Positions 1 through 9,964 of a stretch of 18,642 bases of DNA are shown one piece after another (position 1 is the first letter of the stretch; each line of letters starts with the position of its first letter). Made by a program: the position numbers and the translations under genes. Source of the stretch: Entophlyctis helioformis. Taxonomy: Eukaryota; Chytridiomycota; Chytridiomycetes; Chytridiales; Chytriomycetaceae. The notes below the pieces were generated by a model. It was not told the origin of the DNA, did not search any database, and was given only the letters and a program-made list of their open reading frames with translations. The stretch is taken from positions 1 to 18,642 of the forward strand of contig JAHLKH010000344.1 of the NCBI GenBank assembly GCA_025526915.1. The letters are read 5' to 3'.

Positions 1-108
1 AGTTTGGAAAGAGGCTGCCGACACAGCAGGCGATGTGGATCATGGGACCTTCCTTTCCGACGGCCAGCCCCGACGCGACGGTCAGTGGCTTCAACGGCAA
101 CACCGCAG

Positions 109-150
<42 letters not shown>

Positions 151-1577
151 AGAGAGAGAGAGAGAGAGAGAGAGATTGAGAGAGAGAGAGAGAGAGATTG
201 AGAGAGAGAGAGAGAGAGACGATCAGCTAGCCAGCCAAACAACCGGCAACCTTTGCTGCCAAGCAAAGTGGAAGCAGCAGAGTCCCACCAGAGTGACGCT
301 CTTGACCAGCAGCGTCTTGAACGTCAGGAACCGCTTGATGATAAAGCCGCCCAGGATGGTCTTGACTTCGGCCGTGCCCGAGCCAGCGGCGTACTTTGCG
401 ACGCGGACCACCATGAGCGTGCACGCGGCGGCAAAGACGACCGAAAAGAAGACGTAGATGGCATAGTTGACGAGCATGGCGCCGGGCACAAAGAGTCTCC
501 ATCCCCACGGACGAAAGTCGTCGCAGTACCCGCCTGTGGCGCACAGGGCCAGGTCAGCGATGCGATGCAATGCGATACAATGCAAGGAGACACGGGCAGG
601 GTTTGAGGGGAGGGCCAGACATGCCTGATCGGACCAGCTCCTTGCAGCAGATGTCCTTGCTCAGGTACCATTCTGTCGTGCACACGCCCTGCTTGACGTC
701 GGTGAGCCAGGCGGCAATGATGTCGATCCAGGCGGCAACGAGGCCAATGACGACGCCGATGATGGACACCAGGATCCACGACTGGGTGGCGTCGAAGAAG
801 GAGTAGAGGTAGGTGTCCCAGCCGGGCCGCCTGCGCGCGATGAGGCGTTGCTTGCGTCTGTGATCGCGCATCCAGTCGCGCATCCAGTCTGGCAGGCGGC
901 AGTTGTAAGTGAGCAAGACTGACGGGCATGTGTGTGTAGGGGAGAGAGATAGAGAGCGACGCACCGATGGTGGTAAAGTCTTCGTAGGGCAGCATGAGAT
1001 CGCGGATCTGCACGTCGTCGTCGTCGTCGTGGTTGTTGGCGTGATTGTCGTCGCCCAGGTCGTTGGCATCGACGCCGACGCCGACACTGTCGGCGTGTGG
1101 ATCCGAGGCAGCATCGACGCGAGCCGAGTGCGGACTGCTGGGCCGCAGCGGCACGCCGGGCGACGGGATGGACGGCGAGTGTCTGCCCGACGGCACGGAG
1201 GCGTGCGAGTGCGAGTGCGAGTGCGAGCCGGAGCGAGGCGTGATCGGGTCAAAGAGGCTGGAGCGCAGGCGGCCGGTGGCGGGGGCAATGCGGCCGGTGG
1301 CGAGCGCAGACGCAGGCGATGCCGACGCAGGCGCTGCCAGCGATGCCAGCGATGCCAGCGGCGCGACGGACGGACGCAGCGGCTCAGGCAGGCCCGTCGG
1401 GCCGAGGGCAGATGGCCGCGGGCGGTTCAAGGCGGCGAGCAGGAACGCTGCATCTGGCTGGCGGCTGTCTGCGTGGTCGCTGTCTGCGTGGTCGCTGTGG
1501 CCGTGGTCGCTGTGGTCGTCGTGCTGCTGCTGCAGCCACGGGTCTGCGGGGTGTGCCGTGCCCATGCCCATGCCCAT
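1..1577 (-). CDS. CLC-type voltage-gated chloride channel / Cl-/H+ exchanger, N-terminal part (runs off left edge)
   Basis: Membrane protein that moves chloride, probably in endomembranes as for fungal CLC proteins. Deduced exons on the minus strand are 1577-965, 888-625, 533-289 and 88-1; phases agree across all joins and give 403 visible residues. Residues 1-200 are low complexity, with His/Ser-, Pro- and Asp-rich runs. The CLC region begins at YEDFTTIDWMRD, whose Asp205 codon is split by an intron, followed by a membrane helix ([20 protein letters not shown]) and a Cys-rich loop ending [19 protein letters not shown] (343-348) is the chloride-coordinating motif, with Ser344 in the position that favours chloride. 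GKEGP (385-389) carries the gating glutamate, Glu387. The ATG at 1577 is the first of three in a Met-Gly run; the frame is open upstream but holds no earlier ATG. The first two introns are 889-964 and 534-624, the latter with a probable GC donor; the third, 89-288, holds a CT-rich tract. The remaining helices and CBS domains lie outside the window. Confidence 0.93.
112..219. repeat. GA/CT dinucleotide microsatellite inside a CLC intron
   Basis: About 108 bases of GA repeat, broken by a TT step near 148, 176 and 198. It sits in the 89-288 intron of the CLC gene. On the gene's own (minus) strand it is a long CT tract just upstream of the acceptor at 89-90, so it probably doubles as the polypyrimidine tract. 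Confidence 0.95.
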
Positions 1578-1692
1578 GCCTTTATCAGCGTGCGAGTGTC
1601 TGGCTGTTAGTTCGTGTGACGGTAACCTTGACCACAACAACTACCACAACCACAACCACAACTACCACCAACAACTACCACCAACAACAGCA
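1578..1692. promoter_or_regulatory. Short divergent promoter between the CLC and HTD2-like genes
   Basis: Only 115 bp separate the CLC ATG (1577, minus) from the first ATG of the dehydratase gene (1693, plus), so both 5' UTRs and promoters must share this stretch. Positions 1631-1690 are a purine/pyrimidine-skewed run built from ACCACAAC and ACCAACA units. I see no clear TATA or CCAAT box. Confidence 0.6.
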
Positions 1693-2905
1693 ATGCCTGC
1701 GGCTGTGAACCCGCTGCGTCCCCGTGCTGCGGCTGCGGCTGCCGCGCCGCCCTCTTGCTGCACACACGCTCGCTGCCGGCGTGCACACGCTGCGACCCAC
1801 GGCGCCATCGACGACAGCGACGTCAACTACAACCACGACGACAGCAGCCGCAGACGCCGTCGCCGAGTGGGCCGCCGCCCTGGCCGCCCGCAAGCCGCTC
1901 ACCGACTCGGACACCGTCTCGGCCTCTGCCCAGCAGCTGCTGCGCCTGTCCACGCACCCGCTGGCCATGCCGCCCGATCCCGCCGCGTCTGCCGCGTCCG
2001 CCGCCCGCCTCGTGCCGCTGCGCGCCAACCCGTCGCTCGACCCCGACCTGCACGCCGAGCTGTTCGTGCGTCCGCTCGCCGGCTCCCCGATCGTGCCCGC
2101 ATCGCACCTCACGCTCTTCCCGCCGCGCGTGCCCGAGCCGCTGCTCGCCGCCGACGGCTACGACTCGGACTGGTCGCCGCCGCCGCCCTTTGTGCGCCGC
2201 ATGTGGGCCGGCGGCGTCTTTGAGTGGGATCCCGCCAACCCTCTGCGCGTCGGCCAGGACGTGTGGCAGACGACGCGCCTCGTGAGCGTCGACCACAAGC
2301 AGCGCGGCCTCGCCAACGGCCGCACCACGGGCGATGCCGTCTTTGTGACCTGAACAAGGACATTTCCAACAGCGACGGCTTTGCGATGCGCGAGACGCGC
2401 TCCTATGTCTACTTGGAGGCAGGCCCGCCTGCTGTCCGCCGTCTTGTCAAGTGTACGAAGCGTCGCGTCCATCTGCTCATCTGCTCATCTGTCCGTCATC
2501 TTGACTGACACTTGCTGCACACGCACAGCGCCGGCCGATCCAGACTTTTCCACAACCGTCAGACCGAGCATGGTGACGCTCTTCAGGTACTCGGCGCTCA
2601 CCTTCAACTCCCACTTGATCCACTACGACCACACGTACGCGCACGGCGTCGAGGGCTACGACTCGTGTCTGGTGCACGGGCCCCTCACCTGCACGCTACT
2701 CCTCAACCACTTTCGCCTCAACGCGCCGGACAAGACCCTCACCAGGTTCTCGTACCGTGCCATGAGCCCCGTGCTCGTCGGCCGGCCCCTGTCCCTCCAC
2801 GGCCGCTGGGGCAAAGACGCGCTCGGCAAATCCTACTGCGAGCTGTGGGCCTCCAACGATGAGGGCGGTCTGGCCATGAAGGGCACGGCAGAGTACTTGG
2901 ATTGA
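1693..2905 (+). CDS. HTD2: HTD2-like mitochondrial hydroxyacyl-thioester dehydratase (hotdog/MaoC-like fold), with apparent frame breaks
   Basis: Likely the 3-hydroxyacyl-thioester dehydratase of mitochondrial fatty acid synthesis, which supplies the lipoate precursor. The N-terminal hotdog-like half runs from about 1860 ([15 protein letters not shown]) to GDAVFVT at 2350. The chain then continues one frame over as [21 protein letters not shown] probable intron, 2453-2528, has a TTGACTGAC branch site. The C-terminal half carries [17 protein letters not shown], the family's dehydratase motif with its Asn and His, then [12 protein letters not shown], and ends at TGA 2903-2905. The frame break at 2350 needs one extra base to restore the family pattern. 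The start is unresolved: the only nearby upstream ATG (1693) is in a different frame from the Arg-rich, presequence-like stretch at 1724-1800. An intron or an extra C in the run at 1720-1723 would join them. Other MaoC-like hydratases (for example mesaconyl-C4-CoA hydratase-type annotations) are an alternative name for the same fold. The family call is firm; whether the gene is intact is not. Confidence 0.83.
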
Positions 2906-3259
2906 ATACACTGCCGTGCGCAGACTTGGCACTTTGGCTGCATGGGGCTGGGTGTTGGCGCAGATGATGCTCAAGATCCCGGTCACCCTGCACATGGGCG
3001 ACGTCTGTCCTGTTGTTGCTCAACACGTGGCATGTTCATTGGCGCGTATGCATGGCAGGCACATAGTATTCAGAGTGGTGATGTATGGATGGATGGATGG
3101 ATGGATGGATGGATGGATGGATGGATGGATGGATGAATGGATGGATGGATGGATGGATGGATGGATGGATGGATGGATGGATGGATGGATGGATGGATGG
3201 AGTGTGCGTGTGTGTTCGTGGGACGGGGGCAGATCCCACACACCAGCGTGTGCTGAGAC
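2906..3259. other. Convergent 3' intergenic region
   Basis: This 354-bp stretch lies between the stop codons of the plus-strand dehydratase gene and the minus-strand HEM2 gene. It contains no credible gene. Its main content is the GGAT microsatellite listed separately; the long WMDG/HPSI-type reading frames across it are repeat translations. Confidence 0.8.
3084..3201. repeat. GGAT tetranucleotide microsatellite (about 29 units)
   Basis: A near-perfect run of GGAT units, with one G-to-A change at about 3136 giving GAATGG. It lies in the 3'-to-3' gap between the HTD2-like and HEM2 genes, so it may be transcribed in the 3' UTRs of both. Confidence 0.97.
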
Positions 3260-4817
<1,558 letters not shown>

Positions 4818-4827
4818 TTTGGTGATT

Positions 4828-5097
4828 TGGCGGGAAGTGCAGCGAGGCGTCCGCCAAGGCTGCCCGCAGTCTGGCCTCTTGCCCAGCCTGTTCCTCAACG
4901 ACAGCCTCGATGGCATCCTCGAGATCAGCCATCCCAGCAGTAGCCGACGGTCATGGCATCCGTGGACGGATGTGTGCAGATGATGCGGCCATTCTTGCAG
5001 AGTCGCGTGCAGCACTGGCAGACACGGTGTAAGTCGTGGCAACAGACTGGCACATCAGTGTCATACCACAATGCCATGCGCAACTTGGATGTGATAT
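4828..5097 (+). pseudogene. Decayed LINE-type (non-LTR) reverse transcriptase fragment
   Basis: Two reverse transcriptase landmarks appear in order on the plus strand. At 4843-4920, frame 1 gives RGVRQGCPQSGLLPSLFLND, matching the RT motif G-x-x-Q-G-x-x-x-S-x-x-L-F. At about 4937-5032, one frame over, the sequence reads VADGHGIRGRMCADDAAILAES, with ADD as the catalytic aspartate pair. A stop follows at about 5033, after which a third stretch (KSWQQ ... AMRNLDVI) resembles the usual post-ADD region in yet another frame. The piece is short, shifted at least once and lacks the endonuclease and most of the RT, so it is a relic. It is antisense to HEM2 and begins within about 10-20 bp of the HEM2 ATG, so it forms the HEM2 upstream region. 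The left boundary is approximate. Confidence 0.72.
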
Positions 5098-5193
5098 GAC
5101 CAGATGCTGTGCACAACAGAGTAATATGACAATCCGTGATATGACCAGGTGCTGTGCACAACCGTGTGATATGACAATCCGTGATATGACCAG
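5091..5193. repeat. 45-bp direct tandem repeat, about 2.3 copies
   Basis: Copies start at 5091, 5136 and 5181 with GTGATATGACCAG. Each full copy continues with TGCTGTGCACAAC and a second half-site ending ATATGACAATCC. The core ATATGAC therefore recurs five times, spaced about 30 and 15 bp alternately. The array starts where the RT relic ends and lies 80-180 bp upstream of the GTPase-like gene. Confidence 0.9.
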
Positions 5194-5274
5194 CCCCGAT
5201 AGGCCAAGTATAGAAGACCTCGCAGCTGCCCGTCTTTCAGCTCCACATCAAGCAGCCATCCAAGCAGCCCAATC
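5194..5274 (+). promoter_or_regulatory. Core promoter / 5' UTR of the GTPase-like gene
   Basis: A TATA-like element (GTATAGA, 5208-5214) lies about 60 bp before the ATG at 5275. The stretch between them is pyrimidine-rich and free of other ATG codons. This is a sequence-only promoter call. Confidence 0.4.
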
Positions 5275-7270
5275 ATGACCATCCAAGAGTACAACGTCCT
5301 CCTTGTCGGCGAAACCGGTGCTGGCAAGACAACTTGCATCAAGGCAATTCATGACTATGCTGGTGCCCAAGTCTCGCCAGCCTTGCTCAAGATCGGCGAT
5401 GGCAACTCATCGACCACCAAGACGTGCACCAAGTACTCGATCCTCATCCAGCCAAAGACTGCTCTCCTCGGCAACGACGACGAGAGGATGGACGTTGACT
5501 CGCTGCTTGCCAAGCTCCTGACGAAAGCCGATGGAAACATCAAGGACTTCAACTTGGAGGTTAACAAGCAAGCCAAGATGAGCGTCCGAGATCTCCCCTT
5601 CAACCTCGTTGACACGGCTGGCAAGGAGCCCTTCTTCCTCAACATGCAAGTGACATCCTGCCATGCCGTGATAGCACACTGTGGAGCATCTTGCTGACAT
5701 TCGCATGCAACCTCACATCCATGCAACCATGCACAGCATCGACACGCCTGGCTGCAATGACGGCGAGACAAAGGACAAGCCCATGATTGACGCCAAGCAT
5801 CTCGCCGGCATTGCGCGCGCTCTGAACAACGCTGTCACCATCCATGCGGTCGTGTTCGTCATGAAGTCGACAGGCGTGCTGAACGCTGGCATGCAGGCTT
5901 CGATCGGCGGCTTCCTCGACAACTTTGCTGGCGTCACCGACAATGTCATTGTCATGCACACCGGCTTTGATGCTGCCAATCACATCAAGGCGTGCTATAA
6001 AGCGGACCGTCCCGTCTCGTTCAGGGCCAGCGAAGCACTTTCGGGTCGCATTGATGCTGTCAACAGCAATCTGCTGCAGCGTGGCAACCGCAACATTCAT
6101 GCGACGCATATCGGCATCGACAGTCCCAAGGTGCGCATCCCGGTCGACGTTGACTCTCCTCTGGTCCACGCCGTGTCGTTTGATGCCGTCAACTCGCTGC
6201 TCAAGCAGATCACAAAGCACTACGGCAACGGCAAGGATGTCAGCCAGATCACCGTCATCAAGCCAAAGGTCGTGACGGATGTGGACGAGACTGTCAAGGC
6301 CAAGCTCGAGTCAAAGGTCGCCTCGCTCGATCTTCACGTTGGCGAGGCTACTGCAATGCTCAACGTCGATAAAAGCCAGCTCGATTCGGCCATTCATCGC
6401 ATCGCAGACCTCAACAACAAGATCAAGGATGGCATGGCCGAGCTTGCTCGTCTCGACACGAACGACCTGATCGAGGTTGGCGCGATTCGCTGGGATGAAG
6501 GTTGGTTTGGGGCACCCCGCACCAACAGAGATACCATCCACTCGGACCACCAGATTGACGAGATCGAGCAGCACGTCTCTGAGCACAACAAGGTCATACA
6601 CAGTCACCGCACAACGTACTCGTACACCTTGGAAGTGTATACATACTTGTTCCGAAACACTTATGCGACTGTCAAGGCATACTCGTTCTCCAAGACGTTC
6701 CACAAAGACACGATCGCAGGTATTCGCAAGGACATTGAGCACTGGAAGAGCGAGCTCGTGGCGGCCAACATGCACAAGGAGAGTCTCACCAAGGGCGAGG
6801 CAAACGGTGCAGCGGCCGTTGTTAGTCTTACAAAGGAGAAGGAGGCCATCCTGCACGCCAAGAAGCTCATTGCCGACAAGGCGATCCACCTCGACATCCT
6901 CGAGCTCGTCATTGACAAGTACGAGGAGATTGCCAAGGACTCCTCCCTGCCGAAACCTGTTGATGATCTCGTCGACATCTACCTGGCCTGCGACCAGGGC
7001 TACTTTGTGATCAAGCATGCCGTCGATGCCACCTCCGATGGCATGGACCAGTCGCACTACAACAGCGGCGTGTTCATCACAGCATTCCGCGACAAGAGCG
7101 AGGCCGAGGCGTACTACAAGGACCTTTCTGACTCGTGCCCCTGGATCCTGACTGATCGCCGCACCATCCTGCAGTCTCATCTCCCTGACGACGGCGGCGC
7201 GACTGCCAAGCGTAGCGAGGCTGTGAGACTCCGTGCTGCGGCTGTCTCTGCCAAGAGCGAAGAGTCGTAG
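5275..7270 (+). CDS. P-loop GTPase-like protein (AIG1/septin-like G domain) with long coiled-coil tail, function unknown
   Basis: Two exons, 5275-5645 and 5737-7270, give 634 residues. The first exon encodes the Walker A/G1 motif GETGAGKT (12-19) straight after an N-terminal beta strand (YNVLLV), and a switch-like TTKTCTKY. The join restores NIIDTPGCND, so the G3 motif DTPG lies at 126-129. It needs the 91-bp intron 5646-5736 to begin with GC (GCAAGT, a good GC-AG donor) and to end at CACAG; a CTGAC branch site is present. A second G3-like DTAG lies at 113-116. VIVMHTGFD probably fills the G4 position. From about residue 320 the chain is helical and charged, with coiled-coil-like stretches (KLESKVASLDLHVGEATAML; KEKEAILHAKKLIADKAIHL) and the segment IEVGAIRWDEGW between. 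No membrane segment is visible. The G domain is secure; the biological role is not, and I do not assign one. Confidence 0.88.
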
Positions 7271-8067
7271 CTGTCATCTGTCCTTTGTGTGTGTGCGATT
7301 GAATGAACCACTCGTGTCTCTGTGAGTCGAGCTAAATGCCCTCCATTTTGTCATGACCGCCACCACAGGCGACATCCGTATGATGCCGAGTCGGTGCCAG
7401 GCAGACGCGGCAGTGGCACTGCAGTTGCCATGGTGCGTGATGTTCAAGTGGCGAGCAATCTGGTGGCTGTCATGCTTCTGTCTGTCAACGCTTCTCGTTG
7501 TACTCCACAGCCAAGAGCAAGTGGCTGGAATCCGTGGCTTCACATTCTGGCCTTTGCGTCCTTTCCTTGGAATGAAGCAATCACAGTACGGTCTGATCTG
7601 CCACCATCCGGGCAAGAGTCGTTGATTGTATGTCACTCGATCCAACTCTACAAGTACATGGCCACGCCCGGCCTGCCCGACGGCGACCCAGACAGCAAGC
7701 CCGCTTCAAGGCATACGGCTTGGCTGTCACGCTCAAGCAAGTGCGACACTGCTGCCATATACACTGCGTTCCAGATGCCACAAGACAGCCAACATCAGCG
7801 GCGATCCAGTCTTTGACCCGCGACGCTCGGAAGGTGCATGGTTTCTGATGCTTGCTCGTGTGGGCGGCATCTACACGGCTCGCCACACCATCAATGCCAG
7901 GCTGCTATACATAGCCCACCCGTTTGGCGACGGTGCATGCTGCATCGTGTGCGAGCACTTGAAGTAAAGCATACTTATCCATGAAAATGAGCTACCGAGG
8001 CAACACTCTCACAAGCAAGTCTCTGGTGCGCTTCGTTTGGCCAATCTTCGTCTCATTGTGATGCGCG
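7271..8067. other. Intergenic region with no recognisable gene
   Basis: This is the 797 bp between the GTPase-like gene and the next ORF. Several overlapping short frames exist on both strands, but none shows a recognisable motif and none is clearly favoured. A CCAAT box (GGCCAATC) lies at 8039-8046, just before the downstream ORF. Confidence 0.6.
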
Positions 8068-9426
8068 ATGATGGTGTGTGCCAGCAAGACAGGCGGTTTG
8101 CCATCGCATCTGCAGCTTGCTGACGTCATTCACAGCAGCGAGCTTCAAAACACTGCAAACGCGCGCTGGACTTGCCGCAACTCGACGCATCTGATTGCAA
8201 ACATGCTCACTCTTCAGAGCAACGATCTGTGCTTTGTCCATATGGACGCAGCACCGCCAGTCTGCATCGCACGAGACTCTGCAAGCATGCTGGTTGGTCC
8301 GACTGCCATGAAATCAAAGACGGCAGCCATCAAGCGGGCATTCAGGAGCGTCTTCAAGCTGGCACGTCGTCCTGCGGCTCGTCCAGTCGTGGCTGATATG
8401 GCAGCCGTCGCGTCGGTCAACGTGGGGGTTGCGCCTGCTGCCGAGCCCGTGCTGACCCAGACTTTGAATCGCGCCGTGTCAAGCATCTCGCACACCACCA
8501 GTCGCGATGTCTTGACTGAACTGCTTGGCGCGACACCAGCCCTGCCGCCCACACGAACCATGCCAACACAACCAGCGCCGCGACACACCATGCTGGCTAG
8601 TGTCAAGCGATGCATGTGCCGAGCATGCCAGGCACTCAAGAAGAAGATGGTCGCTGGCTGTTCTGCCATTGCCGCGGTCTTCCGTCTTCGTCACAGCCAC
8701 CACCAGCACGCTCACAGTGAGTTGAGACTGACGCGTGAATCGACGCGTTCCTGTGACATCACCAGCCACTCATCATGCCTTTCTCGTGTGTCGCAATGGC
8801 ACTCAGACACGGCGGCTCATCCTGACATTCACTCCGAACCAGGCTCGTCCTGCACGGCGTCTCCAGCATCCAGCGATGAACCTGATGCGAGCGAAGATGC
8901 GGACGATGCCGACCAAGAGACAGAACCATCCATCCCACACACGGCAGACATCCCACATCAAGAGTCTGACACCATGACCTTTATGGCCACCCTGAACATG
9001 CTGCTCGACGCGACCATGCACGACGACATTGGAGTCAACGAGATGGATGCGCCAGCCAACAGCACCATTGATGTTGACATGCCCGCCATGGAGCTGCCCG
9101 AGATCGACACCAGCACTGATGCTGACACGAACACCGACACGAACACCGACATGAATACCAACGCCACTGTGAACACCGACTCGCAGCTCATGTACACTCC
9201 CGCCAGCAGCCGCCGCCTGTGGAAGCAAGCTCCTGCTCGTCGCCCTGTCCGCGTGGCCACCAAGCTGGTTTCCATGGCAACCGTGTTCCAGTCCAACGTC
9301 CGCCAGTCGATCGCCGCTGTTCAGACATCCCTTCACGCCGACCGCCCGTCCGTGCTCTCTTGCCTGTTCAACTGGTTCGCGTCCGCTGTCTGCAACGCCA
9401 TCATCGAGTCGCAGCTTCAGTGGTGA
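8068..9426 (+). CDS. Hypothetical low-complexity protein
   Basis: An uninterrupted ATG-started frame of 452 residues. I do not recognise a family. The more convincing part starts at a second ATG in good context at 8308 (MKSKTAAIKRAFRSVFKL), where third codon positions become GC-rich as in neighbouring genes; the CCAAT box only about 25 bp before 8068 also favours a later start. Features seen are a basic amphipathic-looking N-terminus, a Cys-containing CMCRACQALKKK, a His/Ser-rich stretch, an acidic Ser/Asp/Glu-rich middle, and an Asp-Thr repeat (DADTNTDTNTDMNTN) at about 9118-9160. The C-terminus (LSCLFNWFASAVCNAIIES) is short and hydrophobic. The protein could be lineage-specific and largely disordered, or the frame could be partly non-coding. 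Confidence 0.5.
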   Translation: MMVCASKTGGLPSHLQLADVIHSSELQNTANARWTCRNSTHLIANMLTLQSNDLCFVHMDAAPPVCIARDSASMLVGPTAMKSKTAAIKRAFRSVFKLARRPAARPVVADMAAVASVNVGVAPAAEPVLTQTLNRAVSSISHTTSRDVLTELLGATPALPPTRTMPTQPAPRHTMLASVKRCMCRACQALKKKMVAGCSAIAAVFRLRHSHHQHAHSELRLTRESTRSCDITSHSSCLSRVSQWHSDTAAHPDIHSEPGSSCTASPASSDEPDASEDADDADQETEPSIPHTADIPHQESDTMTFMATLNMLLDATMHDDIGVNEMDAPANSTIDVDMPAMELPEIDTSTDADTNTDTNTDMNTNATVNTDSQLMYTPASSRRLWKQAPARRPVRVATKLVSMATVFQSNVRQSIAAVQTSLHADRPSVLSCLFNWFASAVCNAIIESQLQW

Positions 9427-9964
9427 TCGCGTCCACTGTCTCGCCTGTCTGTGGCCAGATACCGCCCTGTGGTGGCAGCTGTTGGATGCCCACACTTTGA
9501 ATACAGCCTCTGTCCACAACACACGTGCGGTGCCGTCCGCCTGCTGCCTTTGTTTCCAGACAGCCATGTCTGCCTGTGCCTTGCTGCACGCTTGTGGCAC
9601 ACAGCCCAGCAGCGCTTGGCTGTCTGCGCCACCGTGCTCGGCTGTCTTCACAGCTTGCAGCTTCCCGCCAGCAGCCCACATCCGTCGACATGCCAGCCGA
9701 CATCGCCTGCATCTCACTCGAGCAGTTCGCCACTTCTGCTCCACAACATCGTGGCCACGTGGACCCATCGCACAACAATACAGACCATCACTGCGACCAC
9801 TCCCAGCACCATGGACGTGTCAGAACGTGGGCATGACACAACCGATGGATCTTCGCACGGCCTTGAGCTTCAGCGAGTATGGCATGTATGCCGTTCGGTC
9901 TATCTTGGAATGGGCATTGACAGATACACATGGCTCACAAAACAGCAGGCAGATTAGATTGTGT
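9427..9964. other. Convergent intergenic region
   Basis: The 538 bp between the stops of the hypothetical plus-strand ORF and the minus-strand PPR gene. Reading frames exist but have no recognisable motif or consistent codon bias. Nothing else is supportable. Confidence 0.6.

Noticed and set aside
4..201. Plus-strand ORF rich in Arg-Glu repeats
   Set aside because: It is a translation of the GA microsatellite within the minus-strand CLC intron.
1578..1640. Longer N-terminus for the CLC protein starting upstream of 1577
   Set aside because: The frame is open but begins with TTG; there is no ATG before 1577.
1045..2223. 392-codon plus-strand ORF spanning the divergent promoter
   Set aside because: It runs antisense through the first CLC exon and out of frame through the dehydratase gene; it is a shadow of GC-rich coding DNA.
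5091..5193. CRISPR-like array
   Set aside because: The copies are contiguous with no unique spacers, there are only about 2.3 of them, and the genome is eukaryotic.
5650..5686. A roughly 36-bp GT-AG intron in the GTPase gene
   Set aside because: It is in phase but far shorter than the other introns, and it leaves a long odd insertion before DTPG. The GC-AG model rebuilds NIIDTPG cleanly.
7626..7967. Short plus-strand ORF ending GDGACCIVCEHLK
   Set aside because: It was considered as a gene or transposon remnant, but I could not match it to any family and competing frames are as long.
9451..9957. 168-codon plus-strand ORF in the convergent gap
   Set aside because: It overlaps equally long frames, has no motif and does not show the codon bias of neighbouring genes.
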